Shown here one piece after another: positions 5,772-6,368 of a stretch of DNA of 6,368 nt (position 1 is the stretch's first letter; the number at the start of each line of letters is the position of its first letter). Position numbers and translations under genes: made by a program. The stretch covers positions 1 to 6,368 of the forward strand of contig CAMBWM010000135.1 in assembly GCA_945871335.1 (NCBI GenBank), given 5' to 3'. The stretch is from Polaromonas sp. YR568. Its GTDB lineage: Bacteria > Pseudomonadota > Gammaproteobacteria > Burkholderiales > Burkholderiaceae. The notes under the pieces were generated by a model, which saw nothing but the letters and a program-made list of their open reading frames with translations, had not been told where the DNA came from and did not search any database.

Positions 5772-6368
5772 TCACGGGCTGGCCAGCAAACTCATCTGCA
5801 CGGCGTGGACAAACGCCGCCAGCGCCGGACTGTCGCGGCTGGTTTTCCAGAGGCATTGCGTTTCGTAGCGCATGCGCTGATCTTGCAGCGGTACAAACAC
5901 TGTACCGGCCAAGGCCGACTGCGCCAGTGCCGCCGGCACCAGAGCTACACCCATGCCTTGCGCTACCAGTGACACCACGCTCAGCCAATGCCGCAATTCA
6001 AAGCGGATCTCCGGATCCAGCCCGGATTCGGCACACATGGCCAGGATGCGTTCGTGATAGTCCGGCGACACCGCCTTAGAGACCACGGCAAAGGGCTGGC
6101 CTTTTAACTGCGCCAAATCCAGGTCGCGCTGCCCCGCCAGCGCATGCCCTGCCGGCAAACACGCCACCAGCGACTGGCTGGCCACACGGATTTGCGACAA
6201 CTCCGGCGGCACCCGGGTGGTGTGCACAAAACCCAGGTCAATGCGGTCTTGCGCCAGCGCCATCAGTTGCTCGCTGGAGCTGAGTTCTTGGAGCAGCAAG
6301 CGCAGTCGTGGATGGCCGGTTTGGAATTGCGCCAGCATGGCCGGCAGGCCGTTGAACAGCATGGTCCC
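5772..6368 (-). CDS. LysR-type transcriptional regulator, N-terminus cut by window edge
   Basis: The frame is open from the right edge (GGG ACC ATG...) to TGA at 5774-5772, giving 198 visible residues. This is the effector-binding domain of a LysR-family regulator. GTMLFNGLPAMLAQFQTGHP is the usual first strand and helix, followed by ELSSSEQLMAL, RIDLGFV, LVACLPAGHALA and VVSLVAQGMGVALVP, in the normal order. The DNA-binding domain (roughly the first 90-100 residues) lies beyond the window, so the visible Met at 6362 is internal and not the start. The domain resembles the BenM/CatM-like group of LysR effector domains, but no target can be assigned. It is not a duplicate of the LysR protein at 4093-4995; the sequences share only family features. 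It lies upstream of msrA on the same strand. Confidence 0.9.
   Translation of the reverse strand, partial: GTMLFNGLPAMLAQFQTGHPRLRLLLQELSSSEQLMALAQDRIDLGFVHTTRVPPELSQIRVASQSLVACLPAGHALAGQRDLDLAQLKGQPFAVVSKAVSPDYHERILAMCAESGLDPEIRFELRHWLSVVSLVAQGMGVALVPAALAQSALAGTVFVPLQDQRMRYETQCLWKTSRDSPALAAFVHAVQMSLLASP

Overview
The window looks like a piece of a betaproteobacterial chromosome, most likely Burkholderiales. This is inferred from the moderate-to-high G+C content, a Bug-type (tripartite tricarboxylate family) periplasmic receptor of the kind greatly expanded in that order, and two LysR-type regulators of typical burkholderial style. No RNA gene, insertion sequence, CRISPR array or phage gene is visible. 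Genes fill almost the whole window and no gene-free gap exceeds about 175 bases.

Positions 1-3931 (minus strand) form a compact three-gene operon read right to left. It starts with a Bug-family solute receptor carrying a signal peptide. A 509-residue sulfatase follows, starting at GTG 5 bases after the receptor stop. A second sulfatase starts directly after the stop codon of the first and runs off the left edge, 472 codons being visible. Both sulfatases keep the Cys-type C-x-P-x-R signature and the rest of the alkaline-phosphatase-superfamily sulfatase active site. Neither has a signal peptide, so they should act in the cytoplasm.

Positions 3932-4092 are a divergent control region containing an 11-bp perfect palindrome. 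Positions 4093-4995 (plus strand) encode a complete LysR-type regulator, transcribed away from the operon and probably its controller. The simplest reading is a regulated module for capture and intracellular cleavage of a small sulfate ester (or a related phosphate or phosphonate ester). No membrane transporter subunits and no formylglycine-generating enzyme are in view, so both must be supplied from elsewhere.

Positions 4996-5168 are a convergent spacer with an 18-bp perfect palindrome that may terminate msrA transcription. Positions 5169-5708 (minus) encode peptide methionine sulfoxide reductase MsrA, with all its catalytic residues. Positions 5772-6368 (minus) hold the effector-binding part of a second LysR-type regulator, cut by the right edge. 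These last two genes look like ordinary chromosomal genes unrelated to the sulfatase module.

The novelty claim is modest. The families are known, but the arrangement (lone Bug receptor, two different cytoplasmic sulfatases, divergent LysR) is a reasonable candidate for an uncharacterised organosulfate-use pathway.
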